57,770 nt of DNA from Scleroderma bovista (GCA_037178675.1 JAYMGJ010000681.1:1-57770), one strand, 5' to 3'. Counted from the stretch's first letter, positions 24,895 through 37,429 are shown. Notes: generated by a model not told the origin, from the sequence alone. Made by a program: numbers and translations.

Positions 24895-25045
24895 CCACGA
24901 TGGCTTCGTGTCGTCCAGTTCACACTCGTGAGTGTCCGCTGAAGAGGGCGCCCCCCCTGTGCAGCACATTGTGTGGGCCAGTGGCCTGACTCAGTACTCA
25001 CCCCCCACTGATCATGGCGGAGTCGAAGGTACCCATGAACATCCT
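24895..25045 (-). repeat. Second member of the dispersed repeat seen at 19556-19690
   Basis: Inverted relative to the copy at 19.6 kb. It abuts the breakpoint at 25044 where similarity to HMG copy 1 begins. Probable passenger or breakpoint sequence. Confidence 0.6.
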
Positions 25046-27062
25046 GGACTCTCGCAGACGGCATGCCGCCACTCGTCGACAATCCCAACCCACTGATGAC
25101 ATACACGTTCTTCACCGACATGACTCCCATCACCAGTCTAAGCGCCGACCCCACCATCGCATTCGATCCAGTCTGGGAATGCCCTGTTTCCTTCGAACTG
25201 GCCATCGCCGACATCGTATGCGAGTCTGACCCTCTCGACATTCAGACTCCATTCTATGGTGGCCCAGAACGCACGAGCCACAGCAAGAAACGCGACGCAT
25301 CGTACATTTCTTGTCCGCCTAATGCATTTATCCTTTTCAGATCATCATTCATCCGGAGCCAGCAGGTTCCAGAAAAGGTCGAGGGGAACCACAGCACACT
25401 CTCAAAAATAATTGGTGCGTCTCATTCACATCTAGACAGGGTAAAAACGCGAGTTCACGCGATGGCGATGTGCAGGTAAATACTGGAAGACGCTTCCCCG
25501 TGAGGAACGTGAAATATGGGAGGCCAAAGCGTTGGTGGCACAGGCAGAACACAGGAAGAGGTACCCTGACTGGCGATTCCGTCCCGGGGCCAATGCGCTC
25601 GCCAAACTCAAAGTGAAAGACGGCCCTTCCCCGAATCGGAGACGACATTCCCAGTCAGGGAGAAAGACGCGACCACGAGGAGAGTCGAATGCAAATAAGA
25701 AAAGTAAAGACGAGCGGTGTGCGATTATCGCGGATTTGTTGGTGGAGGGCAAGACAGGCGTGGATCTGGAGGATGCCGTGAAGAAATGGGAGAATCAGAA
25801 TAAGGGAGAGGTGGGTGGGGGTCAGATTGGGGGCGATTTGGGTAATGGCGAGCATAAGAATGAGGATACCGTCGAAGATGCTCGTACGCATGCGCGATCG
25901 CAGACGCCTGATGCCGTCGATACCTGGTTCAAGATCCCGCTCACGGCCATGTTCAAACGGTCCCTATCTGCGCCTGCGTCCCAGTCTTCGCCTGAGGAGC
26001 TCCAGCAACACTCGCCGCCTTCACACGCACAAACCCGCCAAGCCTCGCTCGGAAGCGCATTTGCCAACGTTTCATACGATATGTACGACACCCCACTCGC
26101 ATCGTACAAAGATATCACTGGCAGCGGTGGGGATGGCGCTGGCCACCAACACGCAGGGGCGACCCTCGACTCAATCGGCGACCTCTCGCCGCTCGTGCTT
26201 CCCTCTCTTCTCGAAGGCTCACCTGCGCGGTGGAATAACGTAAGTCCTCGTTCAACTTCTGATATCGACTACTGACGTAAATGGTATAGCCGTATAATCC
26301 CCTCGGCCCTCCGCCTCTGTCTCCCCAACCAGTGGGGACACACGACTCTCCCTATTCCCCTGCCCATCCTCATGGACACCCCGTTGCGATAGAGCCTCCA
26401 TTCGCAAACTATGAGCACTGTTTCAGGCCATGGTCGTACACACCCGTAAGACATTGGACAGAAACCTGCCAGTCATATACTGATCAGATGCCGATATTCA
26501 TCAATGAATTTGGAGGGCCGGATGTGTATGGGTGGGGCGATGGTGTTGGCGATGCGTGCGGTGCTAATGGCGAGGCGGCTATGTATGGGGCTGCCAACAC
26601 GCCAGAACCGTGTTCGCCGGTGGACTACGCGCATACCCACTCGGATGAGCTTTATGGCGGCACAGTCGCTGAGCTCGACCTCGTGCGTGTGTGTCCTGGC
26701 TATGGGCCTGCAACGGCCAAGTACTGATGATGCAATGTCCGCTCTGTGGAACGGAACGGAATGTGATCCTTGTCACGATATGATGCCCTCCCAAGTATGT
26801 GTAATACCACTTTTCATTTCAGCGTGATATCTCTCTTCTCCAATGTTACTGGTTCTCGCTTCTCGTGCATGCCGGCCATGCTCTACTCTTTTCACTCTTC
26901 ATATGCCTGTTTACTGTACCTTGCTACTATCATGTCTACCTTTCAATTGGTGCGTTTTGTTGTATGTACCTTGTACTTGTAGGATTGCAATTCAGCGGTG
27001 GATTTATACAGTACAGCCCATGTGACTTGCATCACGTGATACCTTCCAGCCTATCCGCGAGT
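25044..27062 (+). repeat. Segmental duplication, left part (equals 8193-10212)
   Basis: From CTGGACTC at 25044 the sequence matches 8193 onward at high identity through HMG exons 2-4 and the 3' flank up to CTATCCGCGAGT (27062). The match then stops at the terminal repeat of a 23-kb insertion and resumes at about 50056. Confidence 0.93.
25063..26727 (+). CDS. HMG-box transcription factor, copy 2 (5' exon missing)
   Basis: Exons 25063-25414, 25476-26239 and 26290-26727 correspond exactly to exons 2-4 of copy 1, with all splice sites retained and no internal stop. The HMG box, basic region and C-terminus are nearly identical. One in-frame deletion lies in exon 4 (around NYEHCF). Exon 1 and the native promoter are replaced by unrelated sequence because the duplication starts inside intron 1. 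The first usable ATG is 25063 (MPPLVDNPNP), giving 517 residues, about 20 shorter at the N-terminus and still containing the whole HMG box. An in-frame TGA precedes it. It could be expressed from a new promoter or be a silent but young duplicate. The intact frame argues for recent origin or retained function. Confidence 0.75.
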
Positions 27063-27064
27063 AG

Positions 27065-27097
27065 ACTCGGGCAGTCCGTCCAAACCTGTACGGGTCC
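27065..27097 (+). repeat. Left terminal inverted repeat of the 23-kb element
   Basis: Partner of 50028-50060. Begins ACTCGGGCAGTCCG immediately after the target sequence CCGCGAGTAG. Confidence 0.85.
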
Positions 27098-27269
27098 TAA
27101 GACTTATCGGAGTTTGAATGGGACTTACGGGACTTACCTTGTAAGGTAGGCCTTTTCCACAGCGTGCTGTGGACATTCTGACTGCACTGTGTCGTCTCGT
27201 CAACGCTGTGCTTGAATCTGACGGCAGTGAGCTTTGTTTTCACTGAAGCGATTGCTACTTGTCAACCCA

Positions 27270-30200
27270 CTATGTCTGACCTGGCCAAACGTGCTCGTGG
27301 ACGTCCGAAAGGGTCAAAGAACCCACCTGGTGCAAAGAACGTCGGAAGGCCACGCAAGAATGGTGAGCCAGCTCAGCCAAGAAACACCACTGAAAAGGGT
27401 GAGTTTCACAGTGTTGACTGTGCCCTGCTTCGTTTCCGTGTTGACACCCTTCCTTGTGCAGGTTCTTCAGCAGTGTCGTCTGCTGTTCCTTCACGGTCAT
27501 CATCACTGGACGCATCTCGAACACTGGGAGCTACTGGGGGTGTGTTTCTCTCTTTTCTTTGCTAATTACAATGCTCACTTTCTTTGTACATAGAAAATCT
27601 ACCTACGAGCAGCAGCCCATCCACATTAGCGATTCCCTCACATGCTGAAGGGGGGATAACACGATCGGATGTGCCCACTCAGCAGTTACCCTAGCGAAAA
27701 ACACAGGGTTCAGTTCACGCCGAACAGGAGCGTGCTACCTTACCCGCGTGTCAACCGGATGCCAACATTTATGGGTCTGACCTGAGTGCTGCTTATGTCC
27801 TCGAGGACGAAGAAGCCATGGATGACGAGGTATTGGACGAGTTTGCACATGGATGTGATGAGGAAGATGAGGGAGTTGGTAGTCCGAATGACGCCCAGGA
27901 GTCCATACATGAAGGCGCCGCATCGCCGCCACCCCTAGATACTGCCAGGTCTGGTAGCAACACGCGGGCCACATTGCCCACCTGGCTTATGGCCGAGTAC
28001 CAATCCATCCGTGAACGCCTTACTGCAGAGATGAAGAAAAATACATCAGGCCTTCCGCTGTGCTATCAGCGACACTCCTTCTATGATGGAGTGGATAACC
28101 CTTACCTCGCTGCGAAGTCCACGTTCCAGCTCTCTGCTAGTATCTTCCACCAGCCGCAGATTTTCGTATGGCTGCCGCATACTCTTGTCGACAAAATACC
28201 ATGCCCAGCCTGCTATACTGCTGGTCGTCAGGCTGTGAAGAAGTCATGTGTCTACCTCCAGAAGCATGGCTTTGCCCCCTATCCTCGTCGTGTGGTTGAC
28301 ATTGATCGGAATGTGTACATTGTAGGTTATCGATATGTCTGTGGTCACAAGGACTGTGGCAAGACCTTCTTCAGCTGGACCCCAGCTGTCCTTGACATGT
28401 TACCACGTCCTCTGCGAGACCAATTCCAGTTCCGACTCACCTATCGAAGTGGGCTCACATTGCGGCTTGCATCCCTCCTCCGAGAGTCCTTCAGTGCTGG
28501 CATTGGCCCAGAGCAGTTCACGACAATGATTGAAGCAGCCCACTACCAATGATATGACTTGCTTCAGTGTCAATTCCTTGAAATGGTACTACACCGAAGT
28601 GAGAAGGGTGCGCTCTCCACTCTTTGGGCCAAAGCAACCCCCTTTGGAGCATTTCGTGATCGCAGTGGCTATGCTGGCTTCGTCCCAAGTGCAAGATACT
28701 TTGCAAGGTTTTATGACATGCTTGTCGAAGAGTCTGCACCAGCAATGCGTCAACTCATTGCTTCACTGCCTGCAGATGTCATTAAACAGGACCATAGTTT
28801 CAAGGTACTATCCTACCTTTGTGCTCATCGTGGTTCTTCATTGTTGACAAGTGGCTTTGATAGGCAATCAAGCGTCTTGGCAAGATTGAAGGAGTCCCAG
28901 CCTTCCATGCCCTATTTACAACAGTCAATGAATATGGTGAAATACGTTCAATGAGCTTTACTCCCTCAAAGGGGCAGGATGATTGGGCCCCTGTCCTCAA
29001 ATCCCTGCTGCCATCACTCAGGAGCTTTGGCCATGGTCCACCCAAACTTGTGTTCACTGACAACATCCGAGCTGACAAGGATTGACTTCTGTCTGTCTTT
29101 CCATCCCTTTCTACTGGTGTTACTCCTGTGCTACCAGCTGTGAATGACATGGAACCTCTCACTCTGCCCCCTAATTGGTCTTCTGTGTTGTTGACATCAA
29201 CTCACCAAGTCAACCTTCACTTTAACACAATCATGGACCATCACACTGATGCAAACCCTGTTGTTGTTGGACTCTCTCTTCAGTGGCCAACAGATATCAT
29301 GAAGGGTGTCAGTGGCCATGTGTCTCTCATCCAGGTGGCTTATGAGAATGTAGTCTATCTCATCCAGGTCAGCCACTGCCATCTGACCCAGCCTCCTTTC
29401 TTTCTCATTCCCTTCATCTGAAACAGACAATGTCATTTTTGCAGGGTCAATATCTTTCCCTGCCTCATTCCCTTCTCACATTTTTGCAGTCCAGTGCATA
29501 CCACAAGGTTGGTGTAAATATCACTGCCAATCTTGAACGTTTGTGCAAGGATTTGGCTCCATCATCTTGCTCCCCTCCATTTTCTGGCCAACTGGAGATT
29601 GGGCAGCTGGCCTATGAGCACCATGCAGCTTCACAGGCAACTGTAGGACTTCCTGCCTTGTGTTGAAGCATCTTGCGACAGCAGCTCAACAGGGACCCTG
29701 CAGTATGCATCAGTCCCCTATGGGCAAGCACAAGCCTTCCAGCCAAGTTCACCAGCCATGCTGTCCTTGAGGCCTATGCCATGTGGTCCCTCTATTCCAT
29801 CCTCACTACCATCAAGCTCCCAGAGAGGGTTTCCTCATCCACACCTGCTGGCACACCTGTGGTCATGCATGCACCTGATGGTCGAACCATTGCACGGGGA
29901 GCCATTGCACTTGATCGGCTTGCAACATTTGATGGTGTCAATGTCACACCATCTCAAGTCATCATGGTTGTACAAGAGGTCTGTGTTCCAGGCTACTTGA
30001 TCTCACCAACACTCTTGAAATCCCATACACCTACTCCACTGTCAGCCTTTGGGAAGCCTCCATTTTCCATCCTTTGTCAAGCCAACCATCTCATAACGAA
30101 GCCAGTTTCTGCCATCACTGGTAACGAGCCCCCTATTGACATCCATTTGGACCACTCCAAACTGTGTGCAGCACCTCAACCATTCCATGGCAGGGGCAAT

Positions 30201-31346
30201 GTTGACCATGCCAGTTTTGACCCTCTGTCACTTGACAGTCCTCCATTTGTTCTTCAGCATGAACCTGACTTTAATGTATTCCCCGAAACAGGTGGAGAGC
30301 AATCCATTTCAAGTTCAACCTTGGACCCGACAGCACAGGCAGTGATCAGTCAGATGGTCACTGATGTACTGCAGTATGAGCCTCAAAGCCAATCTCTCAC
30401 TCGCAGCCGGTTCAAAGGTGACATTTGGCATCTATTCCACCAGTTCAGCATCCCACTCAGCCATGGCTTATGTCGTCCATTTGCTCGGGCACTCAGCGCA
30501 GCCATCTTTCTCACTGACTTGGATGATAAGCACGCTGTTGAAGAAGTGCTGAAGTACGAGGGCATTGCATACGAGTCAAAGCTGAAGTCTCACCCATGGT
30601 GGATCCTTTCTCGAGTTTGTCGCTATGTCCCTCCACCCGAAATCCTGTTCAGTTGAGTGGCTGCTGTTATGAAGACATATGGTCCTCTCAAGGATGCCAC
30701 CTCAGGCGAGCCATTGTTCAATGGGAAGTGCTGGGACACGGTCAAAAATTTACTTGAGAACATCCGCAATGGATATTACTCAGATCCCCCTGATGTGCCA
30801 TTGTTCTACACAATCGGAAAGGATCGCAACGGACTGTCATTATATCGATGCTGCCATGGAACAAACGACATCGAAGGTGGTGTTCACCAAAATCTTATCC
30901 AGTACTTTGAGTCATTCAACGTCTCTCCACGGCGTGCAATCAACATGATCTTGGTGTACTGCGTGCGGCACAACATTTGAGTTGGTACCTTGAACCGCAC
31001 AGCATCCCGCTATGTCGGGCACTTCAATATTCCTCTCAAGAACCGGGTCGCATCGCTTTGTGAACATGCTGCTAATGTGCTTCGTCAAGACTCAACTGAT
31101 TACTATGGTGGCGGTGGCTGGGTCAACCTCGATAACTACGCACAAGCGAATGAACCTTTTGGCTTACTGCCTTTCAACGATCAGACATGCCAACATGGAT
31201 CAATGCTGCCATTTGATGCCAACTTTTTAAAACAGCATCCAAAGACTCACCACCGATTCCTCAGTAGTTTGCAGGGCACACAATTTGCTGTTCTTCCCAT
31301 TCATACTGGCGAAGAACGTAGTCTTTTTCAACACCACGTCGTGTAG
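27270..31346 (+). pseudogene. AT-hook / zinc-binding / DDE-like transposase with an embedded exonuclease-like domain, inactivated
   Basis: The N-terminus carries two AT-hooks (RARGRPKGSK, VGRPRKNG). The main frame starts near 27700, with introns at 28805-28863 and 29368-29444. Order: acidic linker; a Cys-containing block (IPCPACYTAG ... YRYVCGHKDCGKTFFSW) resembling what I remember as DUF6729; a DDE-like core with QDHSFKAIKRL and LVFTDNIRADK; an RNase D/WRN-like exonuclease block (VVGLSLQWP, KVGVNITANL, HAVLEAYAMW); then a C-terminal part with GTNDIEGGVHQNL, a candidate third acidic residue. About 1,200 residues in all. Five in-frame TGA codons break it (28550, 29083, 29664, 30654, 30978), each where Arg is expected. 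The frame otherwise holds. The exonuclease acidic residues appear replaced, while the DDE-like acids remain. Family names are from memory. Confidence 0.7.
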
Positions 31347-31960
31347 CTTTGTTGCAACATTTACGGTAACTACTGTTGGTGGGTTGCACCGTTCACGGTA
31401 AATTGTTTTGCCGCAAGTGTTGCAACACCCTGTTGCACCACTCCTACCACCCCTGTCCATACTTGCAATATATATTGCAACACCTATTGCACCACTTGTC
31501 CGCCATTGTAACCACCATTGCACAACCCATCTGTTCTCGTTGCAATTGTCTGCCACTGTTGCAACACCTTCATTCGTTGCAACCCATCCGTTCTCATTGC
31601 AACATTCTCGCCCGCCATTGCAACCGCTCTTGCGTACGTCCCCTGCCACACCTTGCAACACACACTTATCTCTCATTCATACACCTTCATTCATTGCAAC
31701 CCATCCGTTCTCATTGCAACATTCTCGTCCGCCATTGCAACCGCTCTCGCGTACGTCCCCTACCACACCTTGCAACACACTTATCTCTCTATCTCTCATT
31801 CGTTGCCCATCCACTCTCATTACAACAAACCCATCCGCTCTCATTGCAACATCTCTTGTCCACCATTGCAACCCCTCTTGCATATGTCCGTTTTGTTGCA
31901 ATACCTCTCATGCCCGCCTGTCATAGATGGATCTGTGCTGCAATAAACCAAATATATTAC
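31347..31960 (+). repeat. TTGCAAC-rich array with ~115-bp tandem units
   Basis: Begins right after the stop codon of the pseudogene. The palindrome GTTGCAAC or its core recurs every 15-40 bp. From about 31570, three direct units of roughly 110-115 bp share CATTGCAACCCATCCG ... CTCATTGCAAC ... CGCCATTGCAACCGCTCT ... ACACCTTGCAAC. The start (TTGCAACATTTACGGTAACTACTGT) is an inverted match to 49150-49214. Confidence 0.85.
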
Positions 31961-33900
31961 CACGTAGTTAATACATAGTGCTACAAGTAGTCATCACCGT
32001 GCATGGTAGATGGATCGACAGTACTTAGGACTTACTTGAGTGTGCTGCTCCAGAGGTGCAAGACTGCACAGACGCGGCAAATGGCGCTGAGAGCCGTGTG
32101 AGCAGCAGGTGCAACTAGGTGTGCCATACGCTGTGGAATGCGCTAGCCAAGGATCTCGGAAGTGCAAGTCAAAAACTCACCCCCGGACAAGCCTAGAGCA
32201 CAGGAGACCACATGAGAGGCGTCAAGAGCGAGGCGATGGGCAACAGAGATGGCGAATGAAACACAAACGGAGATGGCATGGCAAGCAGCGGGAACGCCGA
32301 CTCATGCAGTCGATGTGACATGTTTGAGAAGGAATCAGAATGTCGATTATTCTTGCTGTCGACTGCAGGAAGCTTTGGTAGTGGATATGCAGGGGGGGCG
32401 ACAATGGTGGAGAGAGAATGCAACCAAATCAGGCAACGTCGCTATTTCGGACTGAGTAATTCCAGCCAATAGGCATCAGTAATAAATCTCCTATAAATCT
32501 CCTATACAGCTAGACAAACATAAAATTTGGAGATCCTGCTTGCATCAGTGTCCTGATATGACATCAGAGGCCAGTAAGGAACTATACTTCACTCATTCTA
32601 CTAAATAACACTCTCATGTCATACTTGGCATGGAAATTCTATAGAGTTCAAGGAAGTGGATTTCAGTAACAACTTAGTGCGTATAAGCCGTTTGTCACAT
32701 GTACGTATCTCTATCATTTCTTTACCAATTCCAATGGTTGAACTTCGAAGAGGTTTAGTTTGCTTGTATAACAAATAGAAATAGAATGTATCCAATGAAT
32801 GTGGTTAGCCAGTTCCGAATGAATGTGTCCGAATTCCATCCAATTACCGGAAGATTGAGGCCTAGGGGGACTTTGTGTAGCATCTGCATGGTTGCCTGTT
32901 TTTGGTAAGTCGCATTGCGCTTGCCCTGGTTCTTGATTTGTCTCTGCTCCTCGCTGCAACTGCAACTCTTCCAGTAGACGGCAAGATGCTTCAATGCTCA
33001 GATTCAGTTCGATAGTCTCTGGGTGGTTGGTTCATGGTACTATGGCTCAGGTAAGATGTCTTGCGTTTGACTGATGGTTTCTATGATATTCTTCCTCGTT
33101 AACATTTGGGTCTACTGATCCAACTGGCATGTTTCGAGTGCTCTCTGCATGGCTGTGCGGCTCATGCCTATCCTAAGTAGGTCATTGCGCCTTCATGCGC
33201 TTTACTGACATTTTAGGTTCGATCTTAAATCCTGTGTTGCTGTCGATGCCTCATGATTCGGTATGGACATTTGCAGGTTGAATGGGTAGCCCAGGTAACA
33301 CAGGTATGTCGTCGCCTTGTGATCTCTGCAGACACCAGTGCTGCTTCGACTCACTACGAGTTGACGTTCCCACTTCTAGCTGTGCCATTTTCACCATCAA
33401 CAATCAACATTGCTTATCTTCCCGTTTTCGACGTCTCTCGCCTGGTCGCCCATTGCATGTATTCTCGTCCCGTCCAAAGACAATCAGTCAGCTCGCGCTC
33501 CTTATGGCTTCAATTGGCTCATCCCGCAGTACGAATGCATTGAGATCTTTGGTTGCACCACTGATCTCCTGTCTGCTCTACCGTGTCCCCTAGCATATGC
33601 CTTGCAACATAAATTTCATTGCAACCCATCTACTCTACACGCGTGATTTGTTTGCCATTGCAACCCTTGCAACATAAATTTTGTTGCAACCCGTCCGCTC
33701 TACGCGCGCGATCTGTTTTCCATTGCAACGCAATGCATCCACCCGCTCTAACCCATCTCACATGTACGTAGTCAGAATGCTATGTATTATCAACCGTAGT
33801 ACCCTACCAGCCCTACAACAGATACAACAGACTTGATCCATCAAAGCCTCTGTAGAGACATAAAAGGGACGGAGGTCCACTTCAATATACAGGAGGATGT
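31961..33900. other. Element interior without a recognised gene
   Basis: Short ORFs only. A second small TTGCAAC array with two ~62-bp direct units (CTTGCAACATAAATTT...) occupies 33600-33735. No recognised protein. Confidence 0.5.
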
Positions 33901-34899
33901 CTAGGACAGCGAAGATACACTATCACCATTAGCAACATCCAGTAAATGCTGTGTGTCCTTCCACATGTGTGCAAACGACCCACCGATCTGATGCCGAAGT
34001 TCTGCCTGACACTCAGCATATGCACGGCGCCCTTCAGAAAGTGCTTCGTCAGTGGTTGCTATGGCACTAATACGTTCCATCCACCATTTGGCATGCCACT
34101 CAAGAAACAGTAGCGTCCGCTGCATTTCTTCGAACAGTAGTTCAACCTCTTCTTGCCAACGGTGTGCGCGTGCGCGTGCCTTGCACCATTCCACATGAAT
34201 GGCTGATACAAGGGTAAGGTTAACAGTAATGTAGTTACGGGAAGACACTCACCCTCCTGGAAACCAGCATCTCCTTCGTTCTCTGTGGCCTGCTCATTGT
34301 ATCCGCACATCTGCCAGATCCAACTCACCCGACGTCTCCCCTCACCAGGTCGCAGGTCGAATGCATCCATAAGAGCGCAAATATCATCATCTGCCAGGGG
34401 GCGGAGCTTATCCTGCCAACCGATCAGCCCCACTGATGTACTGAGAGTAGACAATGATTTATAAGCTACGCGATACCTAGTCACAGCAGCATCTACTTTT
34501 GCATCCAGGGTTTTGAGGGAATTGCGTGCCCGAGTATTGGTTCCTTGGCCACGTAAAAAGCGATCCTTGAATCTGAGTATATATGCACAAGATCGAAGAC
34601 CTTGGCATAGGTCGTTCAAAGCATCATGAGCTTGGCCTTCCCTAAGTCGAAATTCAATGACCTCCAATGTCCGTGGGCATGCAGCTTCCCCGTTAAGCTG
34701 CGATGGGAGGAGTAACAGGATGTCCTCTGGAGAGTGGGATTGACTAGTAATTTTAGCGTGCTGATCCCGGACGGCACTCACACCACATCAGCAAGTTGAC
34801 AATTTGTCTTAACTCACTTATAGTGTCTGGATGGTCTGGAATCAGACAGTTAAGATGGATAAGAGAGATAAGTGGGTCAGACCACTTCAGACCATCAGT

Positions 34900-35530
34900 A
34901 CAGGTGTGTCTGAAATCAGATGGCCAGACCAGCCAGACCAGCCAGGCTAGTCAGACCAGTCAGACCAGTCAGTCAGTCAGTGTGTCAGACCATTCCAGAC
35001 CAGTAAGACCAGTCAGTCAGTAAGTCAGACAGTGTATCAGACCATCCAGACCATTCCAGACCACTCAGACCAGTCAGTCAGTAAGTCAGACAGTGTGTCA
35101 GACCACTCAGACCATTCCAGACCAATCAGACCAATCAGACCACTCAGTCAGTAAGTCAGACAGTGTGTCAGACCACCCAGACCACTCCAGACCACTCAGA
35201 CCACTCAGTCAGTAAGTCAGACAGTGTGTCAGACCACCCAGACCACTCCAGACCACTCAGACCAGTCAGTCAGTAAGTCAGACAGTACGTCAGACCATCC
35301 AGACCATCTCAGACCACTCAGACCAGTCAGTCAGTAAGTCAGACAGTGTGTCAGACCAGCCATACCAGCCATACCAGTCAGACTGTCCAGTCAGACCAGT
35401 CAGACAGTAAGTCAGATAGTGTGTCAGACTATCCAGACCATTCCAGACCAGTCAGACCAGTCAGTAGGTTAGACCAGCCAGACCAGCCAGCCAGTCAGTA
35501 GATTAGACCAGCCAGACCAGCCAAACTATT
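34900..35530 (+). repeat. Left minisatellite arm, ~60-65 bp units of CAGACCA motifs
   Basis: Units share GTCAGTAAGTCAGACAGTGT followed by GTCAGACCA...CCAGACCACTC and repeat about nine times with small changes. Inverted with respect to 37430-38480. Confidence 0.9.
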
Positions 35531-35639
35531 TCTTTGGCTACTTAATTCACTCAATATTAATGTGAATCCATTTATATTAATTCTGTAAATAAATAATAGG
35601 TACAAAACATATATATATATATATATACTATATGAATAG

Positions 35640-36290
35640 CATTGATGACATTGGTGGTGGGTCATCCAGGGTCATTGTCAGCGATGGTCATCAGTAAATC
35701 GAGGTGGTGGGGGGGCTGTTGTCATCATCATCGTTGATGGCCGCAATGTCGACCCTGGCAGTGGGGGCAGTGGTGGCAGCCGCATCGAGGTGGTGGTGGT
35801 CGTCATTGGTAATGGGGTCATCGTCGTCATTGTCGACACTGGTGGTGGGGTGGCCTTCATTGTTGGTGGTGGCCGCGTTGTCGACGCAGGTGGGTGGTGG
35901 TCGTGTCGACGCTGGTGGTGGTGGTGACCACATCGTCGACGTTGATGGTGGTCACGTCACCGTCGATGCTGGTGGCGGTAGCCGCATCGCCGTCGACGTT
36001 GGTGGTTGCGTCATCGTTGGTGGTGGTCACGTCATCATTGGTGGCGGTTGTGTCAACGGTGGTGGTGGTGGTGGCTGCGTCGCCATCAACGTTGGTTGTG
36101 GTTGTGGTTGTGTCACCGTCGACCCTGGTGGTGGTCACATCAACTCTGATGGGTGGCCACGTCGCCGTCGACGTTAGTGGTGGTCATGTCACCGTTGGCG
36201 CTGGTGGTGATTGCGTCATTGTTGATGCTGGTGGTGGTGACTGTCGGGTGGTGGTCGATGCGTGGTGTGGTGGTGGTGGAAAATAGAGAG
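35640..36290 (+). repeat. G/T-rich GGTGGT degenerate tract
   Basis: Quasi-trinucleotide repeat (GGTGGTGGTC, GTCGACGTTGGTGGT). All reading frames give low-complexity strings and no real protein. Complementary in character to 36395-37255. Runs of GG could form two-tetrad quadruplexes. Confidence 0.85.
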
Positions 36291-36394
36291 GATGAATGAA
36301 GGACTTAGAGAAACTTTTGAAGTATGTGTGTGTGCGCATGTTTGTGTACATGATTATATCAGCATATTGAACTACCAAATTTCTTAATAGTATT

Positions 36395-37255
36395 TACCAC
36401 GTCACTACACCCCTCGCCATCACCACCACCAGCACGCGACCACCATCAGCGACAACGACAATGGCACTGACCACCACCACCAGCGTTGTCGACGCGACCA
36501 CCACCATCGGCGACAACGACAACGACCCACCACAGACAACGGTGATGACACCAACCACCACCAGTGTCATCGACCAGACAACAACGACAATGGCTACACC
36601 GACGGCACCAACCACCACCACCACCACCACCACCACCATGACCTGCGTCGACGACGCATTCACCAGCGACAATGCCACCACCACCACCATGACCTGCGTC
36701 GACGACGCGTCCACCAGTGATGATGCAGCCACCACCACCATGACCTGCGTCAACGCCACGTCCACCACCGTCGATGATGACGAGGCCACTGCCACCACCC
36801 CACCACCGTCGTTGATGACGATGTGACAACCCCACCGGCAACGACGACAATGACGGCCACCACCACCACTTCACGACCAGCATCAATGACGACGCGGCCA
36901 CCACCACCACCCCATCGGCCACCACTAGCGACGACCATGACCACGACAAGCATTGACGACGTGGCCACCAGTGACCATGATGACGACGACGACCCACTTC
37001 TGACAACGAGGCTACCACCACCAGCGGCGACGACGCGACAACAACCCACCTGCATCAATGACGCAGCCACTACCACTAGCATCAACAATGCAGCCACCAC
37101 CACCAGCAACGAAGACAACGACCTCACCACCTGCCAATCAACAACGCGACCACCATTCACCTGTGTCAATGACATAGCCACCACCACTAGTGACAATGAT
37201 GACGGTCACCACCTCAACGACATAGCCACCGCGGTCACCCCACCACCAACATGAC
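36395..37255 (+). repeat. C/A-rich CCACCA degenerate tract
   Basis: Mirror partner of the G/T tract: CCACCACCA and GACGACG motifs with long open but low-complexity frames. The abrupt switch of strand composition around 36300-36400 marks the centre of the palindrome. Confidence 0.85.
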
Positions 37256-37429
37256 GACAACGACGATGATGACCATTAGTATAATATAATATTTATTCTT
37301 TGTACTACACTTGCTGATGCAATGACAAAAACAATAATATAGATACAGTGTATTTAATGCACACTTTATATTGCCACTTACTACATAGACATGTTAATAA
37401 AATTTACTTGCTATCCTGACAGACTTACT

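Noticed and set aside
28550..30980. Reassignment of TGA to arginine within the element
   Set aside because: All neighbouring intact genes use TGA or TAG as ordinary stops, and the BUB3 comparison shows CGA-to-TGA substitution, so mutation is the simpler explanation.
31408..31926. Overlapping ORFs of 140-200 codons across the TTGCAAC array
   Set aside because: They repeat the same peptide phrases in several frames because of the tandem ~115-bp units. No protein family and no codon bias support them.
27114..32035. Separate nested element bounded by GGGACTTAC-like words at 27.1 and 32.0 kb
   Set aside because: The similarity is limited to about 8-10 bp (GTCCTAAG/ACTTAC) and no target duplication or empty site supports it.
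35704..37254. Long ORFs of 120-190 codons on both strands through the GGTGGT/CCACCA tracts
   Set aside because: They are open only because the sequence is a quasi-triplet repeat. The products are low-complexity in every frame, and the segment is the interior of a foldback element.
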